Source: Limisphaerales bacterium (GTDB lineage: Bacteria > Verrucomicrobiota > Verrucomicrobiia > Limisphaerales > UBA11358). From it: 7,021 nucleotides of DNA. Made by a program: the position numbers and the translations under genes. Positions 1 through 6,492 of this stretch are shown one piece after another (position 1 is the stretch's first letter; each line of letters starts with the position of its first letter). The notes under the pieces are model-generated. The model was given only the letters and a program-made list of their open reading frames with translations, was not told the origin of the DNA and ran no database searches. Location: assembly GCA_003133815.1 (NCBI GenBank), contig PKZR01000055.1:10734-17754 (forward strand). Direction: 5' to 3'.

Positions 1-404
1 ACTTTGTCTGCAAACAAACGTCCTGTCTCCGTGCCGATGATGTTCGCCACGATGAACAAATGATCGCCACCGGTTTTGATGACTTGACCGGTCACCAACA
101 CTTTCGCGCCGGTGATCTGGCCGATTTTCGCAGCCGCATCCGAACTCACCATGCCCGAAAGACCGAACGCCTGTTCGTTCAAGGCCTTCATCAATTCCGC
201 GCGTTCGAGCATGATAAGATCGGTCTGGGTCGTCAGATCGGCGGTGATGAGCGTCGTCACCTTGCTGCCATAACTGGCGGCGTCCGCATCGCCGGTAAAA
301 TTATAGACGGCCACGGTGACTGGCGGCCCGTCGGCGTGCGCCATCGCGACAGTCAGCAACAGGGCCAGAAAAAATGGGATTCGAGTATTCATAATTTTTG
401 CCAT
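1..404 (-). CDS. CsgG-like exported protein, N-terminal part (cut by window edge)
   Basis: The 3' end lies beyond position 1; about 134 codons are visible. The protein opens with a Sec signal peptide (hydrophobic FFLALLLTVA, likely cleavage after AHA) and then a CsgG-type domain: a first strand TVAVYNF, a helix leading into LIMLERAELMKALNEQ, the SGMVSSDAAAKIGQITGAKVLV motif region, and strands around IVANIIGTETGR. The CsgG family is named after the outer-membrane secretion pore for curli subunits, but this copy has no lipobox cysteine, so a canonical lipoprotein pore is unlikely. It is a tandem paralogue of the gene directly upstream: from the aligned SYGS to FADK stretch, 68 of 91 residues are identical. 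The gap to that gene's stop codon is 10 bases. Two in-frame starts are possible, ATG at 404 and ATG at 392; the second aligns with the inner Met (1347) of the paralogue. Neither has a Shine-Dalgarno sequence. Precise function is unknown. Confidence 0.85.
   Translation of the reverse strand, partial: MAKIMNTRIPFFLALLLTVAMAHADGPPVTVAVYNFTGDADAASYGSKVTTLITADLTTQTDLIMLERAELMKALNEQAFGLSGMVSSDAAAKIGQITGAKVLVTGQVIKTGGDHLFIVANIIGTETGRLFADK
3..392 (-). repeat. Tandem gene duplication, copy 2 (truncated by edge)
   Basis: This stretch aligns with 949-1347 at a constant offset of 946 bases apart from three codons of length difference near the signal peptide. A 22-base run at 106-127 is identical to 1052-1073. 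The signal-peptide part has diverged most, the CsgG domain least. It reflects duplication of the CsgG-like gene. Confidence 0.85.
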
Positions 405-414
405 TTCATTAAAT

Positions 415-1356
415 TCATTGCGCCAGCAATTGCAGAATCCGTCCGGCCATGTCATCCACTGCAATGACTTGAGCCTTTCGATTCGCCGCTTTTCCGCCGG
501 GGTCAATTGCAATGCCTTCCTGTCGGTCAAAGGCAATGATTCTGCCGGTCCGCCGCTCCTGGACTTTCAATTCAAGGACACCGCGACTTGAAAATAATTC
601 ACCATGGCGGCTGGCAGGGTCAAATTTGGCGACACCGGTGATTTCCACGTCCGGTTTTTGATCCGAATTTTCGTCCACCACCGGAAATCCCGCCTTCAGC
701 AAAATGTGTCCAAATTCCTCTTCGCAGGTAAAACTATCTTCAGGATAGTCCGGCCGCAGATATTTGACCTTGATCGAAACCGAGGGACGGTTTGTGCCGG
801 TAAGATTTTTGATGATTTGCTCCAGACGTTCCGCGCTGGATTCCTGCGTCACGGCAACAAGATTGGCCGCCTGGTCGCCGATGGTCTGCGCGATTTTTCG
901 GCTCAAATCAGAAGCCAGTCGCGCCAAATCATCCGCCGAGCCTTCCATTTTGTCGGCAAAAAACCGTCCCGTTTCCGTGCCAACAATGTTGGCGACGATG
1001 ATTAAATGATTGTCTCCGGTTCTGATAACTTGTCCCGCAACCAAAACTTTTGCGCCGGTGATCTGGCCGATTTGGGCCGCCGCATCCGGGTTGACCATGC
1101 CCGAAGTTCCGAAAGCCTGTTCCTGAAGCGCCTTGTTCAACTCCGCGCGTTCCAGCATGACGAGATTGGTCTCGTCGGTCAGGTTTGCGGTGACGAACGC
1201 CGTCACTTTGCCGCCATAATTATCCGCGCCCTTGTCGGCATCGGAGAAATCATAGACGGCCACGGTGATCGGCAGCAGCGTATCGGCGTTTGCGATGGAA
1301 TTCGCCATTAGCCCCAGCGCTATGGCGGAAATGATTTTCAGGTTCATAACTTTCAT
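415..1356 (-). CDS. CsgG-family exported protein, 313 aa
   Basis: The gene is complete. Residues 1-24 form a Sec signal peptide with likely cleavage after SIANA. Residues 29-160 are a CsgG-type domain: strand ITVAVYDF (30-37), LVMLERAELNKALQEQ (65-80), SGMVNPDAAAQIGQITGAKVLV (86-107) and strands to GTETGR (126-131). Residues 192-313 form a second alpha/beta region with strands at SVSIKVKYL, KPDVEITGVAKF, GVLELKVQERRTG and a C-terminal helix; its single Cys211 sits in TCEEEFGH. The architecture recalls CsgG/FlgT/LPP20-type envelope proteins, where such domains pack into pores or peptidoglycan-synthase activators, but there is no lipobox, so outer-membrane lipoprotein status is not supported. 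The start may be ATG 1356 or ATG 1347 (MNLK); a promoter-like repeat ends only four bases before 1356, which would favour 1347 on a nearly leaderless transcript. The next gene is a close paralogue 10 bases downstream. Role in this organism is unknown; the family call is firm. Confidence 0.9.
   Translation of the reverse strand: MKVMNLKIISAIALGLMANSIANADTLLPITVAVYDFSDADKGADNYGGKVTAFVTANLTDETNLVMLERAELNKALQEQAFGTSGMVNPDAAAQIGQITGAKVLVAGQVIRTGDNHLIIVANIVGTETGRFFADKMEGSADDLARLASDLSRKIAQTIGDQAANLVAVTQESSAERLEQIIKNLTGTNRPSVSIKVKYLRPDYPEDSFTCEEEFGHILLKAGFPVVDENSDQKPDVEITGVAKFDPASRHGELFSSRGVLELKVQERRTGRIIAFDRQEGIAIDPGGKAANRKAQVIAVDDMAGRILQLLAQ
949..1347 (-). repeat. Tandem gene duplication, copy 1
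   Basis: Partner of the duplication at 3-392. Both copies lie in the same orientation with only 10 bases between the genes. The downstream copy lacks the promoter-like element present before this one, so the duplication unit did not include it or it was lost. Confidence 0.85.
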
Positions 1357-1360
1357 ATTT

Positions 1361-1396
1361 ATTCGACAAATGACCGTCGCAAATCCTTTGAATTAT
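1361..1396 (-). promoter_or_regulatory. Repeated intergenic element, copy A (ECF-type promoter candidate)
   Basis: This 36-base element starts directly after the stop codon of the 235-residue protein gene and ends four bases before ATG 1356 of the CsgG gene. Read on the minus strand it shows ATAATTCAAAGGAT, 15 bases, then GTCGAAT. It matches copy B at 3045-3080 in 28 of 36 ungapped positions, the conserved blocks being TTCAAAGGATT and TTGTCG. GGAT and GTCG spaced by 15 bases resemble the -35 and -10 boxes of ECF sigma promoters. If so, the transcript would begin near the first ATG and translation would start at ATG 1347. AAAGGA is too far from the start (about 27 bases) to serve as a Shine-Dalgarno sequence. 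Confidence 0.45.
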
Positions 1397-2104
1397 TCAG
1401 TCTGTGGATGGGTCTGCCTTTGGTTGACGGCGGTGCAGACCAAGCGCCTGTTCAAAAACATTGCGATTGCGTGCATTTGTTTCGGGCTTTTTTAGCCCGG
1501 TTAAATTGGCAAATGTGAATTTCACCGACAACCAGTTTGGCTTCATATTAGAGTTGAAGCCAAACCAGATAAGATATTCCTGACCATCTTGAAGCGCATC
1601 GCCTGAAAGATATTGCAACTGCAGAAATGTTCCGCTCGACGGAAGCAATCCACGCAACTCCGGATAGTCTGTCCTCGGAAAATACAGGTTGCCCTTAAAT
1701 CTGAAATAATCGAAGTTCGTCACGCCGTTGATTTGATCTAAAGCCTGTAAAACGGTGTCCCAGTTTTGCGGGATTATGCCCATTTCAGGGGATCCTTTTG
1801 GAATAATGAGCGCCACTACCAGATCCTCTTGATTTGTCCGCCGGGGGACGGCAACTCTGAAACCATAATAGTTCTTTCCGCCAAAGTTAACCGGGTTTTC
1901 CAATTTAAGTTGCCGGAATTTCGAATCGCCAGGACTGTTGGTGGACGTTAACAGCTTAAATTGAAGAAACGTTTTCTGTAGTTCCTTGTCGAAATGGCTA
2001 TACATAATATAATACGGTTTGCCACCCTTGAGCACGTCGCTGAAACCAAACCCGGGCAAAAATAACCACGCCACCAACAGCGCCGGCAAAAATTTCATTT
2101 TCAT
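1397..2104 (-). CDS. Exported protein of unknown function, 235 aa
   Basis: I do not recognise a family. Residues 1-22 are a clear Sec signal peptide (MKMKF, then ALLVAWLFLPGFGFS), so the protein is exported. The rest is rich in aromatic and beta-forming residues (KPYYIMYSHF, NYYGFRVAVP, FDYFRF, EYLIWFGFNS, WLSVKFTFANL), suggesting an all-beta or alpha/beta globular domain of about 175 residues, followed by a basic, polar, probably flexible tail from residue 203 on (KKPETNARNRN to QPKADPSTD). No cysteine is present in the mature part. It starts 34 bases after the gene before it, with ATG 2104 preceded by a weak AAGAG at 7 bases, the only start in the window with any Shine-Dalgarno-like sequence. 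ATG 2098 is an alternative. The gene after it encodes a CsgG-like protein after a 40-base gap that carries a promoter-like element. Co-location with exported CsgG proteins suggests an envelope or extracellular role, which is inference only. Confidence 0.8.
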   Translation of the reverse strand: MKMKFLPALLVAWLFLPGFGFSDVLKGGKPYYIMYSHFDKELQKTFLQFKLLTSTNSPGDSKFRQLKLENPVNFGGKNYYGFRVAVPRRTNQEDLVVALIIPKGSPEMGIIPQNWDTVLQALDQINGVTNFDYFRFKGNLYFPRTDYPELRGLLPSSGTFLQLQYLSGDALQDGQEYLIWFGFNSNMKPNWLSVKFTFANLTGLKKPETNARNRNVFEQALGLHRRQPKADPSTD

Positions 2105-2138
2105 AATTTCACTCTTGGTTTTGTTTTCCCTTGAATTG

Positions 2139-3023
2139 TTATGGTGGCGACAAGTCTGGCAACGTCGGTGATTGCGGATTCAAAGCCATTTGGCAAAAAT
2201 AAACCAAATTCAGTTGCGACTGCGGATTTTCCCCCAAATCGGAAACCAATTCCGGCTGCACGATGACAACGGCGGTCTGGTTTTTCTGCACGCAATAAAA
2301 CGACGGCAGAAGTTTGTCCGGCTTTTCCTGCGGCGGCTGAATCCAGACCACCGCCACATTCGTTTTTGCGAGCGACTGGATCTGCTCCGCCAGACCGTCC
2401 GGCACTTGGGCCCGTGATTGAAACGGGCCGATGACGGCGAGTTGCCCAGAAAAATCGTCCAGCCCGGTTTGAGCCAGGTCCGTGAATTTAATCCCCTGCG
2501 CCTTGAGCAACGGTCTGAGCCGTTTGCCCGGATCGAAAACGCCGAAATTGGTCTCGCTCAAAAAGGATTTCAAAGTTTGAAAGAGATTCGTCGGGTAAAC
2601 CAAAACCGGCGTCATTCCGAGGACATTCGTGGCCGCCAGCCACTGGACCAGAAATTTTGTTTTTGCCTTCACGGCGGGAAAATCCAGCCCGGCGGATTCT
2701 AAAACCGTTTCGCCAGCCGGAACTTGGATTTGTTTCCACGGAATTTCCGAAAGCAAAACTGTCGTAGCTGAACTGGCTTGAAAAATACGCGTGCGGATTT
2801 CGTCGTTGAAATTTTTTCCACTGGAATTATGAAGCGTGACGGAAATGTTCCGCGCGTCGCCGGCGAACACGCACTGCGCCTCCTTGTTGGCGATCATCTC
2901 CAACTGTCCGTAAGCCGCGATTGGTGTCGCGCCGGCGAGCGCGAAAATAATCAAAAACGAGACCCGCCGTGTCAGGGCGACCCGGTTTAGAAAGCTTGCC
3001 ATTATCTTATTTGCGAGGTTCAT
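2139..3023 (-). CDS. Exported two-domain protein of unknown function, 294 aa
   Basis: No family is recognised with confidence. An N-terminal extension (residues 1-20, ending TRR) leads into a hydrophobic segment (VSFLIIFALAGATPIAA) with likely Sec cleavage around AYGQ at residue 40. Residues 48-128 look like an Ig-like or sulfocyanin-like beta sandwich (ARNISVTLHNSSG, VPAGETVLES, TKFLVQWL). Residues 155-285 resemble a Rossmann-like or glutamine-amidotransferase-like fold: GVFDPGKRLRPLLKAQGIKFTDL, then DFSGQLAVIGPF, NVAVVWIQPP and AVVIVQPELV alternate helices and strands. I see no catalytic Cys-His-Glu triad that I could name, so an enzyme activity is not claimed. Two starts are possible: ATG 3023, and ATG 3002 just before the hydrophobic stretch; neither has a Shine-Dalgarno. 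It is separated from the gene before it by 77 bases, the longest gap here, which contains the upstream copy of a repeated promoter-like element. The following gene begins 34 bases after its stop. Confidence 0.8.
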   Translation of the reverse strand: MNLANKIMASFLNRVALTRRVSFLIIFALAGATPIAAYGQLEMIANKEAQCVFAGDARNISVTLHNSSGKNFNDEIRTRIFQASSATTVLLSEIPWKQIQVPAGETVLESAGLDFPAVKAKTKFLVQWLAATNVLGMTPVLVYPTNLFQTLKSFLSETNFGVFDPGKRLRPLLKAQGIKFTDLAQTGLDDFSGQLAVIGPFQSRAQVPDGLAEQIQSLAKTNVAVVWIQPPQEKPDKLLPSFYCVQKNQTAVVIVQPELVSDLGENPQSQLNLVYFCQMALNPQSPTLPDLSPP

Positions 3024-3044
3024 TGACTTGCAGTATTCAATTTA

Positions 3045-3080
3045 ATACGACAATCGGCGGTGGCGAATCCTTTGAACTAT
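3045..3080 (-). promoter_or_regulatory. Repeated intergenic element, copy B (ECF-type promoter candidate)
   Basis: Second copy of the element, in the 77-base gap between the 1126-residue mosaic gene and the 294-residue protein gene. On the minus strand it reads ATAGTTCAAAGGAT, 15 bases, then GTCGTAT. The 15-base spacer is the same length as in copy A although its bases are less conserved than the two flanking blocks, a pattern expected of a two-box promoter. The downstream edge overlaps a weak AT-rich inverted repeat at 3033-3048 (GTATT and AATAC arms, six-base loop). A start site about seven bases past the second box would leave roughly 15 bases of leader before ATG 3023. Confidence 0.45.
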
Positions 3081-3100
3081 GCACATAAAATTCACGCCAT

Positions 3101-6100
3101 TCAGGGTTGTGCGCCTTTGGTTTTGGCGTCTTCGGCTGCAAATGTCACGAGCCACAGCCCCCGCTCGTCGCCAATGAGCGCCTGATCTGAGCCGACCAAC
3201 TGAAAACATTCCGCTGGGATAAAGTTTTTGTCGTTCTGGCGGAGAGGTGGAAAATCTTGTTTTCGATTGGAGTCCATTGAGATGCGACTGAAGCTTATAT
3301 CCCCAGCCCTGCCCGCGTTCCAAACCCAGCCGTCATGCACAAAGAAGATGCCGGAGCGCAAATCTCCCGGAGAATGATCCAGCAGCGGAGCGTAATGCAG
3401 CGCGGGATTCACTTTCATTCCGCGACTTTGCACCATGCTCTCCATGCCTTCTTCAATGCCGATGGCGTAACATTTGCCGTAGAGGAGCACAGGCTGGTCT
3501 GTCATAAAATCAAAAAGCGCCGCTCCCCCATTTGCCTCAATCGCAATTTGCGTGTCACTGACACGGCGAATCCCGCTTACGTCACTAATCTGCGCGTTGG
3601 GATGGCGTGGCAGAATGCACTTGAATTCGCTTGTGGCGGGACTGTAAGACCATATCCCGGCACGCGCTTTGGCACAAATCATCGGGAAGACATCTGTCCG
3701 GGTTTGTTGCGCCAGCCCCAAGTCGCTCCACCAATCTCCACCCCCGCCGCCTTGATCCGCCAGAAAAACAATCCGGTGTTTCGCTTCATCCGCCACGATG
3801 ATGGAAATTCCCAACGGCGAACCGTTGTCGAATGGTGAGAGCTGTTCGCGCCGGCGCGCGGAGCAAAGGATTTCGCATTGCCGTTTTTTTAAATCGTAGC
3901 CGGCCAGATAGCCGGACTCGCCCAAGCCGATGTAAAGTTTTCCATCCAGACAATCCAAAGCTGTCACATCATCCGACGGCAATCCGTCGTTTTGATCAAC
4001 CCGCTGCACTTTTCCACCCGACTTCGGAAAAATAAAAATGCCTTGGCTGGTGCCGAGATAATAATTATTTTTGTCAGCACAGGCGACGTTTGGGCCGACA
4101 TTCGTAACCGCGACTCTTCTCAATTGGCTGACGGCCCCGTTTTTCAACGAAATCCGCACCAGTTGCAGGAATTGTCCGCCATCCGACTCATCCGTGCCAA
4201 AACCGGCGGCATAAACAAAATCACCCTGAACCACAGGACGAAATATCTGTGTGAGTCCACTTTTTGCACCAGCCAAATCAATCAATTGCCGGGCTTCGCG
4301 CCAGGCGGGCGGCAGCGGCGGCAGCGGCGGTTCGGTGATGCCGTCGAATTTATTCTGCGCGATAGCGCGTTGCTTTGACAAGTCCAGCAAGTATTGATTG
4401 GTGTTTCCACCAAAGAACCGCACGTTAGCCTGCTTGAGAAGTGCGGCGGCTCGGTCATAAAGTTCAACCGCCTGTCCGGCGGCTTCCTTGTTCGTCTGGG
4501 ATAATAAATAGGACGCTGTCCGGTTAAGAATATCTGGTTGCAAATCATTTTGCTTTAGCATGAAGTCGCAGAATTTCACTGTTTCATCGCCCCCAAGAGG
4601 ATCGAAAAGGTCATTTATTTCTGTCGCTTCGTAAAACAGACGCCGTGAATCGAAATTGGCGCATTGCGTTGGATCGGCCAGACAGTCTTGCAGATATAAA
4701 CGATAAGTCTGGCTGACTGGCGGCAGCACTTCCTTTTTGGATGACGCCTCGTTCTGCGCCGTACTCAATTGATCCAGCATCCCAAATGCGCGCACGAGCG
4801 GGCATGGATGAGCCGCCATCAAACGCCACGCTTCCTCCCGGTCGGCCTTGTTCACATCGGTCGGGCCTGACGACCCATTATTATTTTTGTGCGACAACAC
4901 CATTGCATGCAAGTTGAATTTGACCTCGTTAATCCGACGTGGATGTTTTTCAAGGTGAGCTTGCTCCAGCAAATTCAAATAGCCTTTTAAAGTGGCCAGC
5001 CAATCACTCGAAAACTCCTCCGGGTAGAGTGCCGAAATGTTCTCGGTGCTCCACATCCCCGAAAGCATATAAAAGCCGTAGTCGTGAAATAACTCCCGGT
5101 TATCCAAAACACTGTCGTCTGGATGGTTCAATATCGCCTGATACAGAGTCGGCAAAGCAATGTCCCTGCGGAACGAGCGGTATTTTTCATAGATTGAAGA
5201 CACAAGTTGGCGAGACTCCTCCATCTCCGCAGGCGACAAATAATTGGCGTTCTTAAAAGTCTCCCCGTTAAAACTTCCCATATAACTTTGACATTCCGGC
5301 TCGAAAAACCAGCGGGTGAAATCGTAAGCCCCACGCCGGCTTTTTGGGGTAATCGTGCCATGGGATTTGCTTGCATACTCCAGAAACAAATCCATGCCCC
5401 GGTCCGCGATTTGCAACGACTTGAGCAAATTGGTCTGAGCTCCGGCGTAGCCAACCAAAGTGCCGGCCAGATTTTTTCGCAATCCGTTGTTTTCAGGATT
5501 GAGCGCAAGAGCCGCTTCCAAATCCTGAATCCCATGCTGTGAATCCCCATGAGAAAGAAAAAAACCCGCCGTCTGCCAGAACTGATCCGACTCGCTGACG
5601 CGATCCTCGCTTGAAGAGCCGGGCTTGAGCTGCATCGCCTCGCTGATATTCTGATACAACGTCGCTGCCAGTTCATCGGCATTTGCACTTTGGTTTGTGG
5701 CAGAAAAAATATTCAGCAATTTGCCGTTGTTGTCGGTCAGCCGCGCGCTGGCGCTCATGCCTTTTCCATCAGGGCCGCGACCACATTCCAATTCCATCAT
5801 TACCAGCGACGCCAGCAATTGCTGCTGCCCTGCGTTGCCCGGCAATTCGCGTTCCTTGTTGATTTGATCGAGACGCTCCCGCTCCAACACTAAGCAACCC
5901 AGCGACGCCGTGAGCTGCCGCTCCAGCAACAACCCGACGGAATCGCACAAACCGTCGAGACTGCGCGACAAGTCGGCGTTGCGCACGCCCATCAAACAAA
6001 TCGTTGGCAGACCTGTTTCAATTTGCTTGCGTTGCGCCGTGTGCACGCAGTTGGCTATTGATTCAGCCATTTTTCCAATTCCGTCTTCCGACAGAGTCGC

Positions 6101-6481
6101 ATCCCAAAGTCTCACACCGGTTTTGGCGTCAAACACCACCAGACCTGCGACTGTCCGAGTGGTCGATCCATTTGTCTGGTTTGTTTGGGTCACCGAATCA
6201 ATCACGGCAAATAAATCCACCGAAAGGAGTTTGCCCACGCTAACCACACTGTTGGGATTCACCGCGCCGGAAAGCGAAAGGTTTTGTTCCGACAGCACGC
6301 GCGCGATCATCGTGCGATCCAGAAGTTCAAATCCCTTTTCCTGGCCTAGCGTGGCCGTCGCCAAATCTAAAACATTTGCGACTTGAGCATCGCCACTGTC
6401 GCTGACCAGAGCGACGCGCGTTGCTCCATTAGATATTCCCACGACGAATGAAATGCCAAACACCAGAAAAAGCTTTTTCAT
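3101..6481 (-). CDS. Exported mosaic protein: two CsgG-like domains, TPR-like helices, beta-propeller, 1126 aa
   Basis: Residues 1-19 are a Sec signal peptide (MKKLFLVFGISFVVGISNG). Residues 20-155 are a CsgG-like domain: TRVALVSD, FELLDRTMIARVLSEQNLSL, SGAVNPNSVVSVGKLLSVDL and VAGLVVFDAKTGVRLWDA. Residues 156-290 look like a second, degenerate CsgG-like copy (PTICLMGVRNADLSRSL, LGCLVLERERLDQINKERELPG, SASARLTDNNGKLL). Residues 297-360 resemble TPR helices (LEAALALNPENNGLRKNL); helical sequence continues to about 715. A proline hinge EPPLPPLPPAW lies at 717-727. Residues 740-1115 look like a beta-propeller, with NDGLPSDDVTALDCLDGKLYIGLG (831-854) matching the ligand-binding propeller repeat of hybrid sensor proteins. 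I chose ATG 6481 because a longer in-frame start at 6571 would put 30 charged residues before the signal peptide and overlap the preceding gene. There is no lipobox. Canonical CsgG proteins are about 280 residues, so this is a large fusion. It probably acts in the periplasm or outside the cell as a binding or scaffold protein; ligand unknown. Confidence 0.87.
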   Translation of the reverse strand: MKKLFLVFGISFVVGISNGATRVALVSDSGDAQVANVLDLATATLGQEKGFELLDRTMIARVLSEQNLSLSGAVNPNSVVSVGKLLSVDLFAVIDSVTQTNQTNGSTTRTVAGLVVFDAKTGVRLWDATLSEDGIGKMAESIANCVHTAQRKQIETGLPTICLMGVRNADLSRSLDGLCDSVGLLLERQLTASLGCLVLERERLDQINKERELPGNAGQQQLLASLVMMELECGRGPDGKGMSASARLTDNNGKLLNIFSATNQSANADELAATLYQNISEAMQLKPGSSSEDRVSESDQFWQTAGFFLSHGDSQHGIQDLEAALALNPENNGLRKNLAGTLVGYAGAQTNLLKSLQIADRGMDLFLEYASKSHGTITPKSRRGAYDFTRWFFEPECQSYMGSFNGETFKNANYLSPAEMEESRQLVSSIYEKYRSFRRDIALPTLYQAILNHPDDSVLDNRELFHDYGFYMLSGMWSTENISALYPEEFSSDWLATLKGYLNLLEQAHLEKHPRRINEVKFNLHAMVLSHKNNNGSSGPTDVNKADREEAWRLMAAHPCPLVRAFGMLDQLSTAQNEASSKKEVLPPVSQTYRLYLQDCLADPTQCANFDSRRLFYEATEINDLFDPLGGDETVKFCDFMLKQNDLQPDILNRTASYLLSQTNKEAAGQAVELYDRAAALLKQANVRFFGGNTNQYLLDLSKQRAIAQNKFDGITEPPLPPLPPAWREARQLIDLAGAKSGLTQIFRPVVQGDFVYAAGFGTDESDGGQFLQLVRISLKNGAVSQLRRVAVTNVGPNVACADKNNYYLGTSQGIFIFPKSGGKVQRVDQNDGLPSDDVTALDCLDGKLYIGLGESGYLAGYDLKKRQCEILCSARRREQLSPFDNGSPLGISIIVADEAKHRIVFLADQGGGGGDWWSDLGLAQQTRTDVFPMICAKARAGIWSYSPATSEFKCILPRHPNAQISDVSGIRRVSDTQIAIEANGGAALFDFMTDQPVLLYGKCYAIGIEEGMESMVQSRGMKVNPALHYAPLLDHSPGDLRSGIFFVHDGWVWNAGRAGDISFSRISMDSNRKQDFPPLRQNDKNFIPAECFQLVGSDQALIGDERGLWLVTFAAEDAKTKGAQP
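4310..4330 (-). repeat. Short tandem repeat coding a proline-rich hinge
   Basis: On the minus strand the nine-base unit CCGCCGCTG occurs twice in a row followed by CCG. It encodes the PPLPPLP part of the hinge at residues 718-724 of the mosaic protein, between the helical middle and the propeller. The repeat is in frame and would change length without frameshift. Confidence 0.75.
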
Positions 6482-6492
6482 TCGCAGCGCGT

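Noticed and set aside
60..467. Plus-strand open frame opposite the CsgG paralogues
   Set aside because: It lies opposite strongly conserved coding sequence, crosses the boundary of two genes, and its protein is low-complexity in Arg, His and Gly with no family pattern. The matching frame at 1006-1311 exists only because the genes are duplicated.
1483..1500. Hairpin as a Rho-independent terminator
   Set aside because: The T run is the loop, not a tract after the stem; on neither strand does a U tract follow, and the hairpin is inside a coding region.
2940..2970. Twin-arginine export signal in the 294-residue protein
   Set aside because: TRRVSFL has the arginine pair but the phenylalanine is one position too late and other consensus residues are missing; ordinary Sec export is more likely.
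3335..3838. Plus-strand open frame of 167 codons opposite the mosaic gene
   Set aside because: It is antisense to the propeller-coding region with no start signal and an unnatural composition; a frame shadow.
3864..3876. Plus-strand CAAAGGATTTCGC resembling the repeated intergenic element
   Set aside because: It is in the middle of a coding region, on the opposite strand, and has no GTCG block 15 bases past GGAT; chance match.
5910..6386. Plus-strand open frame of 158 codons opposite the CsgG-like domains of the mosaic gene
   Set aside because: It is antisense to a domain with clear family motifs; its product shows no domain or signal sequence.
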